NCBI RefSeq assembly: GCF_910596095.1
Contig: NC_056547.1
Span: forward strand, 28,027,647-28,091,646
Length of the DNA: 64,000 nt
Direction of reading: 5' to 3'
Source: Thunnus maccoyii
Lineage: Eukaryota > Chordata > Actinopteri > Scombriformes > Scombridae
The position numbers were made by a program, and so were the translations under genes. Of this stretch, positions 11,401-26,800 are shown in pieces (the stretch's first letter is position 1; each line of letters opens with the position of its first letter). The notes beneath the pieces were generated by a model that saw only the letters and a program-made list of their open reading frames with translations, had not been told where the DNA came from and made no database searches.

Positions 11401-14400
11401 GTCCTGGAGGTTTTCTCACTCTGGGAGTTGCTGCAACAGAATAAACAAGATTACCAGGCTGTTAGTTTATTGTCAGTACTCTCGCTGAGGAGCTCCTTGG
11501 TTCTTCAATAATGGATTACCATTTTCTTGCAGTCTGACACAGTAGACAGACAAGAAACACTGTATCATGTCTAGAAAGCTGAAGTTTGAAACATGACTGT
11601 GCTGATATATTATTCATCTACTGATACAATTGCAGCTCCATCACTTCTCACAGCTGCACAAACAATCCTAAAAATGTTCCACCTGCAAAAGTTTGCGACT
11701 GAAAAACATTGAACTTTCCCGTTTAATTCAATACATTTCAATTTGGATGGACGCAGACAAAAAGAATTTATGATGTTAGATGAAGAAGCTGAAGCTGAAC
11801 AAAGAACTGACCTGGTTCTTTCTTCTCCTTCTTAACACGTGGAGCTTTTGGTTTGGCCACAGAGTTTTCTCCTGTTCCTCCTTCTCCACCCAAACCTTCT
11901 TCATCGAACTCCAACTTCACCGCCGGGTCGGAGTCACTCTGAGGAGCAAAAACACAACCTGTAACGACCCTGACGATTCCTGACATCGCTCTTTTCATGT
12001 CGGTATTACATGAGAGGTTGTTACCTTCTTCTTTTTGGTCAGTTTCTTGGCAGCGTCAGATTTGATTGGCTGAGTCGGAGGATCCACCCTACGGCCGAAC
12101 GGCGAGGGCATGGTCTCCTCGAGGTTCATCTTCTTCACTTTAGGTTTGCCCACTTTACCCTTCACCAGTTTGATGGCCTTTCCTAAACTCTGCTCTTCTC
12201 GCTCATGGGCCTCCAGGTTCTGACAGACAAAACACGTATTCATCAGTTCCATACAGATGTACATACTCACCAGTCTGCTGCTCTCACTTTCTCTTTTTAA
12301 ACACAAATACCAATATTCTCATTCACTAATTCCAATTGTTTCCACTTTGCTTTTTTTTCGATCACTGATAATATAGCTACAGTCAATAAAACTGTACATT
12401 TTTCAAATTAAAAGCCTACCAGGAATGCATTATGCCCTTTGAGCCATTAGGAGGCTTTCATTGTAAAACATCTTAGCAGGAAGTTCTGAGTTCAATTGAC
12501 AGAAACTTTAACAGCAAAATGTAAGCAACCAGAAATAATTAATGAACAAAAACTGCCTTTCCGCTAAAAATGAGAAAGTGACAGTAAAACTTAAAATGTG
12601 AGCAGATTGGAAAAAGGGAGGCTTCTAGCTGTGATACAATAAAATATACAGTATGTATCCAATGGGAAAAAAACATGTAAAAGGCCCCTGAATAAGCTGT
12701 CTCAAATAAAAATCTGGTTTCATCTGCAGTTGAGCTAAATAAAGGCTCCCAGCACTATTTGAGAATTTGTATCTACAAGTGGGGAGAGTCACATTTATTT
12801 TACTTACTGATATATTGGGAAAAATATGTTGAGTGACTGCTTTGACAGACTAGAACCCTGATAAGAACTAAAATTGGGTGATTTTATTTCTTTGATATGA
12901 AAAAGGTTCAATTTGTTTTGACATTAGTCCCAAATGAGACGCTAACCGAATTAAAACACATCAAACCCTAAAGTAAGCTATCAACCCTCTTCCATAGTTG
13001 AGCCAGTGTTGTTGTGAACTGAGAAGACAATGAAAGACTAAATGATAACGTGTGTTCTGTTCACTTACATCCAGCTCCTCGATGAACACTGCCAAGTCCT
13101 CCTTCCACAGATCCTCTGAGGATTTCTTCTGTAGATCATTCAGCTCTCCTCTCTGCACATCAGCACACAATTACATCGTTAATGAACACACGTCTACTTT
13201 CCATACACTATGAACTGTGCTCCTGGACCTGAGAAAGCACTCAACACTGTTGCAGCTGGATTCTGATTTCCATTTGGGTAACTTGTGATAATTTGATCAA
13301 AACCCCAAAAACACCACAAAGTCCTGTGACAGGCAGATGAAATGAACATGTGACTGATGTGCTGTGATTAATACCTTATGGTCCCTCTGTTTGAGCAGCT
13401 CCTCCACCTTCTCTTTCGTCAGGCACCACAGAGGCATGCTGAGGATGTAGTTGAAGTTTGGTCCAGATGAGGAGCCCGAGTCCACTGAGCTGTCGCTGTC
13501 GTTTCCGTCATGGTAATCTTCTTCTTGAGCCTGTCGGAGAAAAAAAAACATCCCGTCATACAACAGAAAACCTAGCTCATGGTACCTCATACAGCTTCAG
13601 CCAGGATTCATGTGATTTTACAGAAAAGCTGCCAGGATTAATCCACTGTGTACTGTGTTTGTTAATAGTTATTGCAAAGATTACGATAATAGCCAACAGC
13701 TCTTTTCCACTCAGGAACTTAACAACCCAGAACCTGGAACTTCCTATAACCTGAACTTTTAAGGATCTTGCAAGGTTCTGGCATTTCCTTCTTCCATGTG
13801 TTTCCACTGTTTTTTTTTTTTTTATAAAGCTAGATGTAGTGGATAAGTCATTAAAAAGCCTACAGCTGGAGCGACCATGCTTACTTGCTTCACTTTACTT
13901 ACTTCACTTGCCCACCAAGTGGACATCTGGAGAATCGTGCAGATTAGGCAAATTAGACCCATAATGATGAATGAATGAAAAAACAATGGCAGTGTTTGAA
14001 CTTTTGCACATGAGCAAAAAGGTTGTTCTTTGTATTTATTGTTGTGATGTTTCAATTGATGTTATAAAGAATCAAAAGGAGATATGCAATATGCAGAGGA
14101 GGAAAAGGAGACTAAAACAGAGTTGTTTTATTGTTATCGGAAAGTTCTGCCCCTGAAGAAAGGACTTTTTTTTTTTTTTTTTTTTTACCACCTGGAACTA
14201 CTGAACAGGGACTAAATTTAGTCCACGGTTTCTCTGATCAAAATAAAGATTTAGAAGTCTTGGTCCTCTGGGAAAGTTCCTGTAGTGGAAACGCTGTAAT
14301 TGTTGTTCTTTATCAAAATAATGGTTGTCATGGTCGATACAGATTCTGTAGTTAATTTGTGGTTACTGTTGTTATGTTTGTTGTAGTCGTCTCAACTAAA

Positions 14401-17400
14401 ACTAGAGCTATTTACGTGTTTATTACAATATGTATTGTCCAACCAGTTAATGTATTATTGTTGATGGAGTATGGATAGGTGTACCTTCTCCTGAGCCTTG
14501 GACCAGGCAGCTACAGGGTCAGACTCGTAGCCTTTCTGGACCAGCATGCGGATCAGTTCACGTTTGGATTTGTTCTCTGTTAAGACACAAAGAGAACAAG
14601 TCAACCACTCGCTGTTACACAAGCGGTTTATACTTGAGGTGATTTTTCAAGTATTTTCAGCGTTCTTACCGATCGTTATTTTTCCTTCGATCTTCTCCAG
14701 TACAAAGCGAGCCTGGTTGGAAAGTTTGGATGCCTCAGCTCCCAGACTGCCCAGTAACCAGTCCTTCCTCAGTTTGTAGTAGTGCAGGCGGAGCTCGAAG
14801 AACTCTTTAAGGATGTCCTGGACTGAATCGTATCTCTTCAGACATCCCATCTGGTCGAACAGCACCTGAGGATGAAAAGGGTTAAAAATCAACCAACTAG
14901 ACACCATCTGTATGTCAGGACACAAAACACTTCCCATTATTTATGTCTCACTTGAGGTTAAAATCAGAGTTTACCATGGAGTTGCAGGTGAGGCTGGACT
15001 GCAGCTTGAAGACTTTGTGGAGGCCAGCTGCTTCAGCCTGGGCTAGTTTCTCCTCAGACATGCGAACCACAAACTTGACTGTGCTATCTGTGTGGTATTC
15101 CTTATAATCGTTAATGAGCGCTGGTGTTTTGTCGCTGCCCTGTAGCATGGGCTCCAGCACAGACTCCTTATAGGCCTGTAAACAAGAGATAAGAACCACA
15201 GTTACACCTAACACCAGTTCCCAAAATAACAGTTCTTTCTCTGGAGGCCAGTTAAGTTTAACCAGAGAGGTAAGACAAGGGGAGCTGAAGTGTACCTGTG
15301 TCCATGTCCGAACAGGCAGCTCTGTGATCTCGATGGTGTTTTTGTCGATGACCGACACCTCTCCGCTGACCAGGTACTGGTTCTGACCCAGTTCATGGAT
15401 CAGCCCTTTGAAGTTTTTGTATCTGGGAAGCTGTTTGGGGACAAAAGTTACACAAGGAGAAAAACTGAGTGAAAGAATTAACAAAGTCAAACTTTGATGT
15501 TAAGATTTAGTCTTCTGGTTTCATCCGCTTTATCTGATTCCTTTTTCCACCTTCCCTTTTGGCTTTAATTGATCTATTTATCTATTCATGTTACATTGAA
15601 ACATTCCATCTTTTATGTCTTTTGACCGTGAAAGTTCTTTTGTCAGGTTTTGTCAAGTTTCTATTGTGTTATACTGAAGGTAAATATATTATCATCTTGA
15701 CCAACCCTACCTATGGCCAATCAGAAAAGAGGGAAGTGTCAACTAAAGTACTTGCAGTGTTAACAACAACCTGACACAGACTAATGTTTCTTCTTCATGC
15801 TCTGAGTCCTGTGACTGTTTACCATTGGCAGGGGGTCCTGGTGTTTGAGCATCCGGTTGATGTTGTTGACGATCTCTCGGGGGTCGTAGTTGGGGATTTT
15901 ACACGCCCAGCCTGTCCCGATGCCCTCTGCACCGTTCACCAGCACCATTGGAATAATGGGAATGTACCATTCGGGCTCCACCTTCTGGTTGTCATCATAC
16001 AGGAATTTGAGCAGGTTGGAGTCCATGGCTGGGAACAGCAGCTTGGCGAGAGGACTGTGGGAAAAGAAACCGCCATTATGGGACTCGCCATTTCCAGCAC
16101 TCATAAATTCAAATTCATCTTGACTTTAGAGTTTTCTGATTCAAGTTCTGTAAAAATCTGTAAGGATATTCAGATTTAAAGATTATAAACACTGGTATCA
16201 TCAACTGGAATAAACAAAAGGAATCCAACAGTCATTATTTACCTGAGCATGGTGAAGATATAACGAGGACTGGCAGCATCTTTGCCTCCGTTGATACGAG
16301 TACCGAACTGACCCAGTGGCTGCAGGATGTTCACGTTGTTGCTGCCCACAAAGTTCTGAGCCAAGTTCACGATGGTCATCATCAGAGCTTGCTGCATGGA
16401 CACATGGGAAGTGGGTGATCAGTAACAATGAATAGAAAACACTGGAGGGAACGTTAGAGAGAAATCTCAAGCTAACCTGCAAACTACTCATCTTTCTATC
16501 TGTTATGATGACTCAATACACGGAGTCACATGTCTGAGGACTGCGATGAATTGACTGTACCTCTCCATGATGGTAAGCAGACATCTCTGCCACTGAACCG
16601 GCGAGCTGTGCCACCTTCACTTCCCTCTTGTCGTTCCTCTTCAAGCAGGTGAACAGGACCTTCCTCTGGCCTGGCTTTAAGCCTGCAAACACACACACAC
16701 ACATCCCATCATTAGAGGAGGACTGTCTCAGGAGGGCTGTATGAGAACATTCTATAAACTACATTTCACTTCATGTCCTCTAAAAGTCTAAAATAGTAAT
16801 GGTTGTTAGTTTCTAAAAAGATTCTTCACTGTGGAGAAGAATGTCCAACATGAAACAGCTCACAGATGTGGAGTGTGTGTACAAACCGTCAACCAAAGAT
16901 GGGATAGATCTCTCATTGTCAGAGTTGGAAAACAGAATCAGCTCCTTGTTGATGAAGTCATTGTATGACAGGTGCCTGGCCTGAGTTCCATACAGGTATT
17001 GCTGAAAAAAAAAACGAAGAAAGTGATTTTTTTGTATTTTGAAAAAAGGTATCTAAGGAAAACCACATGAATCATCACATGCCATCTAATCGCAGAGTTT
17101 GTGAAGCTCATGTCCAAAGGATTCTGACAGTGGGAGCAGCGCACATGTCAAAACCAAAACATCTTCATACACAAATTTTGACTTTCTTCCTCTCATCACT
17201 GCCTTATTAAACTTTCAACAAGGCCACAAACCTCTGGTAGGCCGTGCATCCTCCTTTGACGCCTGTCCTCCATGAAGTTTGTCAGCCACTCCTTCCTGTC
17301 GTCTGTCTTCTTCTTACTGAAGGCCTGGAACAAAAAACAACCACAACGTTGCAGTTCAGCCTCCATTCACTCATTTCAGCTCTTACATGCTTAAAAAAAA

Positions 17401-17761
17401 AAGAATTCATACATATATGCTACGCTTGTCAGTCGCCCCCTTTTCAGATATAAGGCAGCATCCCCAGACGGACAAAATTATACACTCAAGACCAGATTTA
17501 CTGCAGCTTTTGTGGCAGTTTATCCAGGTGCAGAAACAAAGAAACATGCATTAAATACAGACTAATATAGAAAAATAAAGTGATTGGGCTTCAAATAATA
17601 AACACAATATCTGATCACTGTAACGCAAACCATGTCTAGTGAACGGGGAGTTTTGGTTTGTGTAGATTAAACTTAAAAATTTAATTTGAACTTGAACATC
17701 AGTGAACTGTAAAAATAACCGCAGGCTGCAACTAAACTTTTCTTTCTTTCATTAAGGCAAA

Positions 17762-17840
<79 letters not shown>

Positions 17841-20800
17841 CTCCATCTTCTTTGCATTTCCCAATAATGTGTTCACTGCCTCCTTTTGTATTAGAAGTAT
17901 GTTATAAATTAGAAGGTCATAATTTTAACACTAATATTTGGAGTAATAGTTTTCTGCTGCCAAAGTAAGTGTTCTGTAATCAAGATGACTACATTATCAC
18001 TTCATTTCTGAGCTGTGATCTCAGACAAATCTCACCACAAAACTCAAGAGCTCTCCTTCACTTGCATAATGAGTCTGGAAGTCAGTCAAGGAGCTGACTG
18101 CGTAATGAGTTGCTGCCTTACTAAATCAGGCGCTGACTACATGCAGTTTGCAGCTGCAAACTTAATAAAATTCACAGTGCACCATGCTATTTTCTTAGTA
18201 AATCTCAGTGACCAGAAAAATTGCAATCCAATACATGGCCCTGGCCACACATCCTGCCTTTGTGGAATTCATCGTGTCAGACAGGTATTGATTCAGTTCT
18301 ACTGAACTGATGTTTTATTAGAGTGCATCATATTCAAAAGGTGTTTCTCAAAATTCTGCTGCCTCAGAAAACTGTATAGCGTTGGAGTATTGAACTCACC
18401 AGAGTGATGGCAGCGTCGTCCTCTGCTCCGCTGTATCTGAATGTGATGCGGTGCTTCTCCATGTCAGCAAAGTATTCCTTCGCCTCTTTGCTTGTACTTG
18501 TACCCAAACCTGGAAAATAAATTGAAGATTTGATATGCATTCATCATGTCTTATGCACATATACACATATTTTACATTTGTTTTGTAACAGTACGACTGG
18601 TTGCTTGGGGGGCCAGTTAGATCAGCACCTGACAGTATTTTGGCCAGGTTAGTGAGTCAATATTTTTCAGTTAGTCATCCGCACACAGGAGTAAAGTATA
18701 GAGCACAATGAAACACAACACTTATATCTTGAACCCTCCAGAGCACATACCCAAAGTCAAAATATATAGTATAGACCCACAAACAATAAAACACCACAAC
18801 AGATGTCCCTCAATGCACTTAGTGTATAAAACTACCAACCTCCTTACTACACTTAATACACAGAGCCGACTTCTGTGGGTCCATCTTATTTCTGAGTTGA
18901 GGTAATATCTGAAAGTTTCAATTCATCTCAATTGTATATGTTTCTTTCTTTGCTAACCCCGACAGCTGGTGCGCCCTCTCTAGCTTGATTTTCCCAGCCT
19001 TGGTAGTCAGTGTGAGAACATGAAATGTATGGCTGAGGTGGCCTCTTACTCGGTCCGCTTCACCAGAAGTTCCCCAAATTTAAGATTTTTAAATCAAATA
19101 TTTTCCAAAATTTTTTTCAAAAAAGTGAAGGAACTTTTGTTTGAATTTAGAAACGTTTTCTTGGACGTGTGTTATGATATATTTAAAGAGCAAACCTTTG
19201 TAGTACTTTATATGCCAGGTTTTATAGTTTTCTGTCTGTTTCTTCCACTCATCAAACTCTGGAATGCTGTAGAAGGCCAGCTCTTGCTTGTTCTTGGTCG
19301 CCTGCAGACAAAAAAAATCACACCAGTGAAGTTGAGGATTTCTTTACATTTATGTTGAGTTTTCATCTTGTACAATTAATAAGGAATGCTATCTAGCTAG
19401 CAAATAATCTCTAAAAAGAGCAGTACACAGTCATCAAAGAGCCCTTGGTGTTTGTTATTGGGTGTATTGAGATGGTAATGGCCAGTATTCATCTGTGTGT
19501 GTGTGTGTGTGTCTTACTTTGACAATTGGTGTGATAAATTCCTCCAGGAATGTGTGTTTGAGCAGGGACGGCCAGTTGTGGTGGAAGAAGTTGATGAGCA
19601 GACCTTTAATATGGGAACCATCTTGATCCTGGGACAAGAGGAGAAATGTTAGAACTATACGAGTGAATGAAGGGATAGAAATGATACTAGAAGACACCGT
19701 GTCCATGAGGCAAGTCACCTGATCTGTCATGATCATGATCTTGCCGTAGCGCAGGCTCCTCAGAGACTCTGGGTCTTCATAGCTCTTCTTGTATTGAAGG
19801 CCAACGATTTTGATGATGTTGTTAATCTCAGCATTTTCCATGATCTGTAGACAAAAAAAGAGAATGTTAGATACCAAACTGAAAATATTGAAGCTTCATT
19901 AAGAAATATTTTTTCACTTAATATATTTTTCACTTCTCAGGCTCCACATTTTATTTTCCTTCCACCTTCTTACATGTCATGTACACTAATGTGACAGAAG
20001 CTTTATAGCTCAGACACAATTAACTTACCATTACTCACCTTTTCAGTTGTCTCCGACCTTATTTTCATTATTACAAAGTCCTAATACTGCATTTTTATGT
20101 GGTGTTTCTGTTATTTTGTCCACCATCTGCAGGTTAGGTACTCACTACCGCTGTTTGTAACACATTTGTTGTGGGAGAAATTTCACTGATATTGAGCTGC
20201 TTACCTGTTTGTGTGTTGCTTCTCGCACGTTGAGGATCTTGCCTCTCAGCGGGAACACTCCGTAGCGATCTCGCCCGATGACTCCCAGTCCAGAGACGGC
20301 CAGAGACTTGGCTGAGTCTCCCTCAGTGAGGATGAGTGTGCATTCAGAGGAGTGTTTGCCACCTAGGACAAGGATATAGAGAAGATAACTTACTCATGTG
20401 TGTTCTTGTACAGTCTTGAAGAGAAATAAAATGACTTGTTGCTCTGAGTAGTTCTCTAGGTGGCTTTGATCCAAAAATAAAAATAAAATCATTCTCAAAT
20501 AAAAGCCTGTATCGAAATGATGATTCCCACTAACAAATAAGACCTGAGTAAAAAGCTGAAATAGTTTTCATTCACTAATTCTAATCTCTTCTACTTTGAA
20601 GTTTTTTCATCCAGTTAAGCTATGATAATTACTCAACACTTCCTGCAAATTTCACATTAAAAGCCTATCAGGAAAGGGAAGGCCAGTAAGCCTTTTAATG
20701 TGAAAAAAAACATAAGTACAGGTGTGTTAAATTTCACTGACAGTAGCTTAACAAAAAAAAAACTACACTAAAAAGACTCAAACAAAAAACAGCAAAGTAG

Positions 20801-23800
20801 AACCATTTAACCAATAATTGGTATTTCTGTAATTAGTCTGATCAATCTTTGTTGATGTTTAATTTAATTAAATATTTCTGAAATTCAGAGCAGCAGAGCA
20901 GTGAGCATGAAGGAAGTTTTGAGTTTGAATCTACAGCAAACAAAAACATCAGTTTTTCAATAGGAAAAATTAAAACGGGAAATTAGAAATGAGAAAGCAT
21001 TTGAGATTTACAGTATATTCTATATCCAACCCCTAACATCTTTAGTGTTTATTAGGCCAATATTATGCACTGTTTGAAGTAAGACTTATAATGTGCAGAT
21101 AATGCCCTCATGAAGTCTTATAATCCCTTCTGAGCAATACTTGATGTCCTCTTTAAACCTCCCTTTCCACTGCACATCAGCTTTTATGATTTGGTTTAAG
21201 GGGAAACAGCTCCTGCGGTGCCATCTGTGGTGGACATTCATTAGAACACATTCTTCTACTCGATACATAATCACACTGTTGACGCACCAGCATCGTTGGC
21301 GTCATCTAGCTTGGGGATGCCTTTGATCTTGCTGTGCTTCACAGATGAGCACTTTTTATTCAGCTGTGTCTGAGCTTTGAACTTCACCCAGTTGAGTATA
21401 CTCTCCACAATCCCGCAATTGGTTGCCTGTGGGTGACAAAGAGACAAAAACCTTTGATGCCCAGCTATTTTACATGAGAACAGATGAAACGAAAAAAAAA
21501 ACAGAGAGGGGGGGGTTCAAATTAAACGAGAAGGGTCCTTACAGCCCGGACGAACTTGTCTGACAGAAGGCACTTGGACCCAAAGCTCTTGGTCTGTAGT
21601 GTCATGTTCTCCTTGGTCTGGGAGTCAAAGCTGGGATTCTCAATCAGTGCGTTCACAAACACCCAGATGTGGTTTTTCACCTGAAGTACAAACGAGAGGA
21701 AAGTGAGTCAGCTTGCAACACATGTGCACAATAACCTGAAAAGTAACTTAAAATCATTCATTACTCCACCTGGAAAGGTTTGACTGACACTCCTGCCTTG
21801 TTCTTCTTCTTCACCACTTCGATAAGTTTGGCCACTATCTGATCCACCACGTAGTCGATGTGTCTGCCACCCTGAAACATACACAACCTCAGTGTTAGAA
21901 ACACATTTTAATCACAGACTTTTTTTTCTTATAACACACATTCTATCACTGCTGCTTCAGATACCTTGGTGGTGGCGATGCTGTTAACAAAGCTGATCTG
22001 TTGGAATCCTTTCTCGCTCATGGTGAGGCAAACCTCCCACCGTTCATTTACAGTTTCGTTCACCACCTTCAGGGCCACGCCCGTCTCGTCCAGTTTGTCC
22101 TTCACATATAGATCCACGTAGCTGCGGAACCCAGTAACCTTTAATGACAGGAAGGAAAGACGCAAGTTAGGTTCAATATCAGTATTCACCCGCATCATTT
22201 CAAAAAAAAATAAATAAATAAATCACAGCTGCTCTCAGGCCTGTCATAAGTCATGGACCACAGCTGTTTGGGACAGAAAATGTGTTATAAATTACTTAAG
22301 ATCAACTTCAGAAAAACGTTAGGATTCGTTAGTAGCTGCTATTATGTTAAATATCATCGTTGTAGTGTCTGTCTATGTTAGAGCACAGAGCAGCTGGTGA
22401 ATACATCGGTATTATTATGGATAGAGAAACTGAAACACTGATGAAAGATCAAAAGAAGAACTCTTCATCATTATTTCATCATTTGTACAATTCTCATGAA
22501 ACCTGACACATATAGAGATGTATTCAGATCTTTGAATTTACAACCACAGTTTAACTAGAATGATGTTCCACTAAAAACACACGTTAAGATTCGTTATGCT
22601 GATTTATCCAGTAACTCCCACACCGCTCAGTAGCATAAACTGAACTATCTTCTCAAACTTTATATTTATTTAATCTTTTATAGAATCTACTTCTGTATTG
22701 CTTTGAACTGTTTGTACTGATGGTGACTCTTCAGTTCAGGTCTGTGAAGCTGAACTTCATGACAAGTTGCATAACTGTATCAGCGATGTGAAGCACTCTA
22801 CACAGTGTCAACAGAGAAAAAAAAAACATGTGGTGAGATTGAGACTTACGGGTAACTTTTTCCCGTTCAGCGTGACTTTGACCCCCCTGCAGGAGCCGGC
22901 TACATCATATGCTCTGCGGGTAAGAAGTGCTACGATATCCTTGTCCAGTTTCTCCATCTTGAACTTGGAGAGATCTGGCTGGAACGTCACGCAGGTGAAG
23001 TCGTCGCCGTCGAAGAACTTGATCTTGGGGTCGGCTGTCTTGGTCATGTTGTTCTGCCATGTCTGAGGGCGGTGAAACACACGGTAACACACACACATAC
23101 CTGCCGCTGCCTGAAAAACCCTCATATAAATATCTAGATTCTTTTACTCCATCACTTCAAATGGATGAATGATCTTTTATGCAGAGTTTGTCCATGATCC
23201 TCTTGAACTCAGAACATCCAATCCAGTGTATTTAAGCTTAAATAAGTGTGATATGAAACACCCGGTGACTTAACTGTGCTCACACCACCCTGAAGGATGC
23301 AACCACAAATGGTGATAATATACACAACCTTACCTCAGATATGACCAATGTCAAAACCCTAGAAAACAGCAATTGTTTGACTCAAAGATATCAACTGGTA
23401 CCAGTCAAAAGCTTGCGAACAAACAAGACCATCTCCTATTCTAAATCAAGAGTAGACAAACCCCCACCTGTTTAAAACTGTGTCTGTACTCCTTGCAGGC
23501 GGTTTCCACTGTGAACTTGGTACTGAAGATGTTGCAGAGTTTAGCACCGTATCCGTTCCTTCCACCTGGGGCCAAACAAACAGTTAGCAGTCAGCAACAG
23601 TCACCTTTCTGAACTGATTTCAGTCATCACTGATAAAAAAAAACAAAAAACGCTGAGATGGCTCCTCTCACCTGTGACCTTTTTCTCATCATCGTCGTAG
23701 TTGCTGGAGGTGAGCAGATGGCCGAAAATGAGAGCAGGGACGTACATCTTCTCGTCCTTGTGCTCAACCACCGGGATTCCTTTACCGTTGTTCCAGATAG

Positions 23801-26800
23801 AGATGGTGTTGGACTCACTGGTGGGGACAGAGTAGAGAGGAATGAATCAGTGATACAGGTTATATGAACACAGACAGTCTGATATATATATGTGAAGGGC
23901 TGAGTGCTGAACCTCCATACTTCTTTGGCATCAATTGAAATGAGGCTCTAGCACTGACAAATGAAAACTATCAACTTTTAAAAGCTGGTAAAAGTGTGTT
24001 TTACTAAAAAACACTTTCCAATTCCTTCGTCAGGGTTTCTGCACTGCTCACTAAAGTAAATGTAAGACTTTTTAAGACCCTTTTAATACCACATATAATG
24101 CCGTTTAATACCAATACCAGTCAAACCAGCCAAAGAACAACAGAAAACCAGTCAGGACCTACAAATATTTATCAAGCAGATTCATTTATATAACCTTGTT
24201 TTTTTGACTTTCCAGCTGTATAATACTACTAAGGGGGTGTTAAGACGTCTTGTTTTTTTTTTTGAAATGACATCTGTCAGTGACCCCCACATCTGATAAA
24301 ATATGATGCAGTTTACTTTGTGGTGACTGAATAAGCTCAACCACATGCAGGCTGAGGGATCTCTGGAGAGCAGCATTAACATCTCTATAAAGCACATTAG
24401 CAGCAGAGACTTTATGTGCCAAGGCTAATGGTATCATTTATACAGCAGGGGACATTAGAGAGAGGAGCAGCTCAGCTGAAGGACACGCTGCTGCTTAAGT
24501 AGTCAGATGTGGATGCAGTTGGCAGGCTGGAGGTGAACCGCATATAAAACAAGAGCTCGGTGCATTTCAGCAGAGGCTCATTATACTGTAGTGTTGCCTG
24601 GATCTATGTCTCGAACATCCTTCATCTACTGCATGCATTCACAAGCCCTGTTAATATCCACGGCATGGAGAAAACATACAGCTTCAGAAAGAAAGCAACG
24701 TCCTTCCACTAGGAGCTGTCTGAGCATGTCACAAGCTCAAAATACAAAAAAAAGAAGAAATGATCAACTTTTAATCAAAATCCAACATGTGGAAGTGTGA
24801 AGTAAACACTCTACTTAATAAACAAGGAACAATGTACTCACGGGTCAATGGTGATCTTAATGGCAGTCATGTTTTTGTCTCTTTGTTTGTTATCTGCTGC
24901 GTTGACTGAAGGAAAAAAATAACAAGAAAATATTAGAAATCATCTTTCAAATTGCATGTTTCATCCAAAACTCAAAGATTTTGAAATCACAATGAGCAAG
25001 TCCTCATGTTGGAGAAACTGGAACCAGCAAATATTTGGAATTTCTGCTTGAAAATGACTTAAAGAATTAACCAAGTTGAAAAACTGTTAAAGTTAAAATC
25101 TAATGACCTAGAAGAGTTTCAGTATTGGACTGAAGTAAAAACAATAATGAGTCTATTTTACACGTGAATAAAGAAAGATGAATCAAATAGATGTATGACA
25201 CATTACTGCTTACAGCATAAAGCATTTAAAGGCCCTCCAAATCCACACAGGTGTTTTCAATCAGGGCTGATTGGATCTCCAGTATGTATTAATAAGAACA
25301 CCCAAACAGGTTCAACAAAACCAACAGGAGAGTAAATGAGCTGTCAAACAACCCTCATCTGCACACGCCCACACGGTCCAGAGAGGAGCTCCTGTGTAGG
25401 TGGACTGTGGCTGTGTTGAGGCTTTAAATGTCACCTGTATAATCTTTATTTTCATACAGTCCTGTATAGTATGAAAACAAGCTATATTTAACTCTTTGAC
25501 AAAAGTAACTAAATTCAAGGTCTTCCAGAGCTTTCAGCTGAATCTATGAGTAGATGAAGTACTGATGAAGGCCGTGAGCAGTTGAAAGCTCCGGGAAAAC
25601 CCTTGAATCAATATTACTATGTCAAACTACTATTTCCAAGGTCAAAAATGAATTTTCATGCTCATATATTTAATCGTTTTAATTACATATTACATGAACT
25701 TATAATGGATTACATCAGTCATTCATCAGGCCAAAATACATTTCTGCTGCTATAATCAACAGATCAATTCATAATGATGTAATAAGCATTAGTTGCAGCC
25801 CTCGTGTGCACATGACTACTCATTATTCCCACATTTTCTGGTCATGTGACAAAATGATAGTTTTGAGAGTATGGTCAACCTTGCAGGGTTCATATTATGA
25901 CACACCTAATGATAGTAAGATATTAGGCAATAACTAAAAACGTGTGGGAGGTTCAGTTTTGGAGGGACACTGTGAGGGAAATATTTATGATGGAAAAACA
26001 ACAGGAGGTCACTTCACTGCTAAGAAAAACAACACTATCAATATCTGAATCTGGATGAAACATATCCAACATGGACATTAAAACTATTGAATAAGTCATG
26101 TTGGTTTAATTCAGTGACACAAACATTTGAATTTCACACAAAAATGTAGCTTCTCTTGTTGCTGAGAGTGATTCTGCCTTAAAATATCCGCTCCTGCCGG
26201 GTACCTCTTGTATAATTACATGGACACGGCGATAATATCCAGACAATGAAATAGTGTCATCAATCAAACACCTCCGTAAACACACGGGCTAAGAGGGCCA
26301 AGTGTGCGGAGATGAATGCAATCATCAACAACACTCCCATGTGGTGAGCGGCATCATTACAATGGTGCACTTTCCTAACAGAAACCTCATGCGCGACATC
26401 ACTCCCACATTTTAACTGAGTCATTAAAACTAATGCGGAGCAGATAGAGCGTACAACTTCTTTATTAACCTTTATTTAGCAGAGGAAAGCTGACTGAGCA
26501 AACTTCTGCACTGCTGCTTTGACCGTGAGCTGCTGCGACTTCTGAAATGATTTCTCAGTCTACTTTTCACAAATGTCTCTATTGAGACTGCACACAAAGA
26601 TGAAATCACAGAGGGAAACTAATCTCCAAATACAGTCCTAGATCAATGCCACTGAACAGTGCCCACCAGCACGCTGTGATTCTGTACTGATGATAAGCAC
26701 TGAATATCACAGTTATGGAGTGACAATCGTATATGACAAATGAACCTTTATATTAACTGCACACATTACAGTGTCAAAGTCAGAAGAACGCTGTGGATTT

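Larger units (their letters stand above)
8420..13530 (-). other. top2b: top2b exons 26-36: C-terminal domain (residues 1107-1602)
   Basis: Exons 13375-13530, 13069-13152, 12025-12219, 11812-11938, 11272-11430, 10193-10403, 9981-10063, 9605-9700, 9015-9143, 8843-8928 and 8420-8584. Exons 26-27 still encode ordered core (FNYILSMPLWCLTKEKVEEL and DLWKEDLAVFIEELD). From exon 28 on, the protein is low-complexity, alternating Lys-rich stretches (possible nuclear localisation signals, such as KKVKKRNPW) with Asp/Glu/Ser runs. Recognisable beta-type segments are ETMPSPFGRR, NPWSDDESKSDSDLE and KYTFDFSEEE. The protein ends in a long acidic tail, EEEDDDDDMFD. The domain is chromatin-targeting and heavily modified in mammals; here that is inferred from family knowledge. 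Confidence 0.93.

Noticed and set aside
15784..16179. 131-codon plus-strand frame opposite top2b exon 21
   Set aside because: Antisense shadow of a highly conserved coding exon.
17673..17968. Open frames of alternating Cys-Val and Thr-His
   Set aside because: Produced solely by the (GT)n microsatellite.
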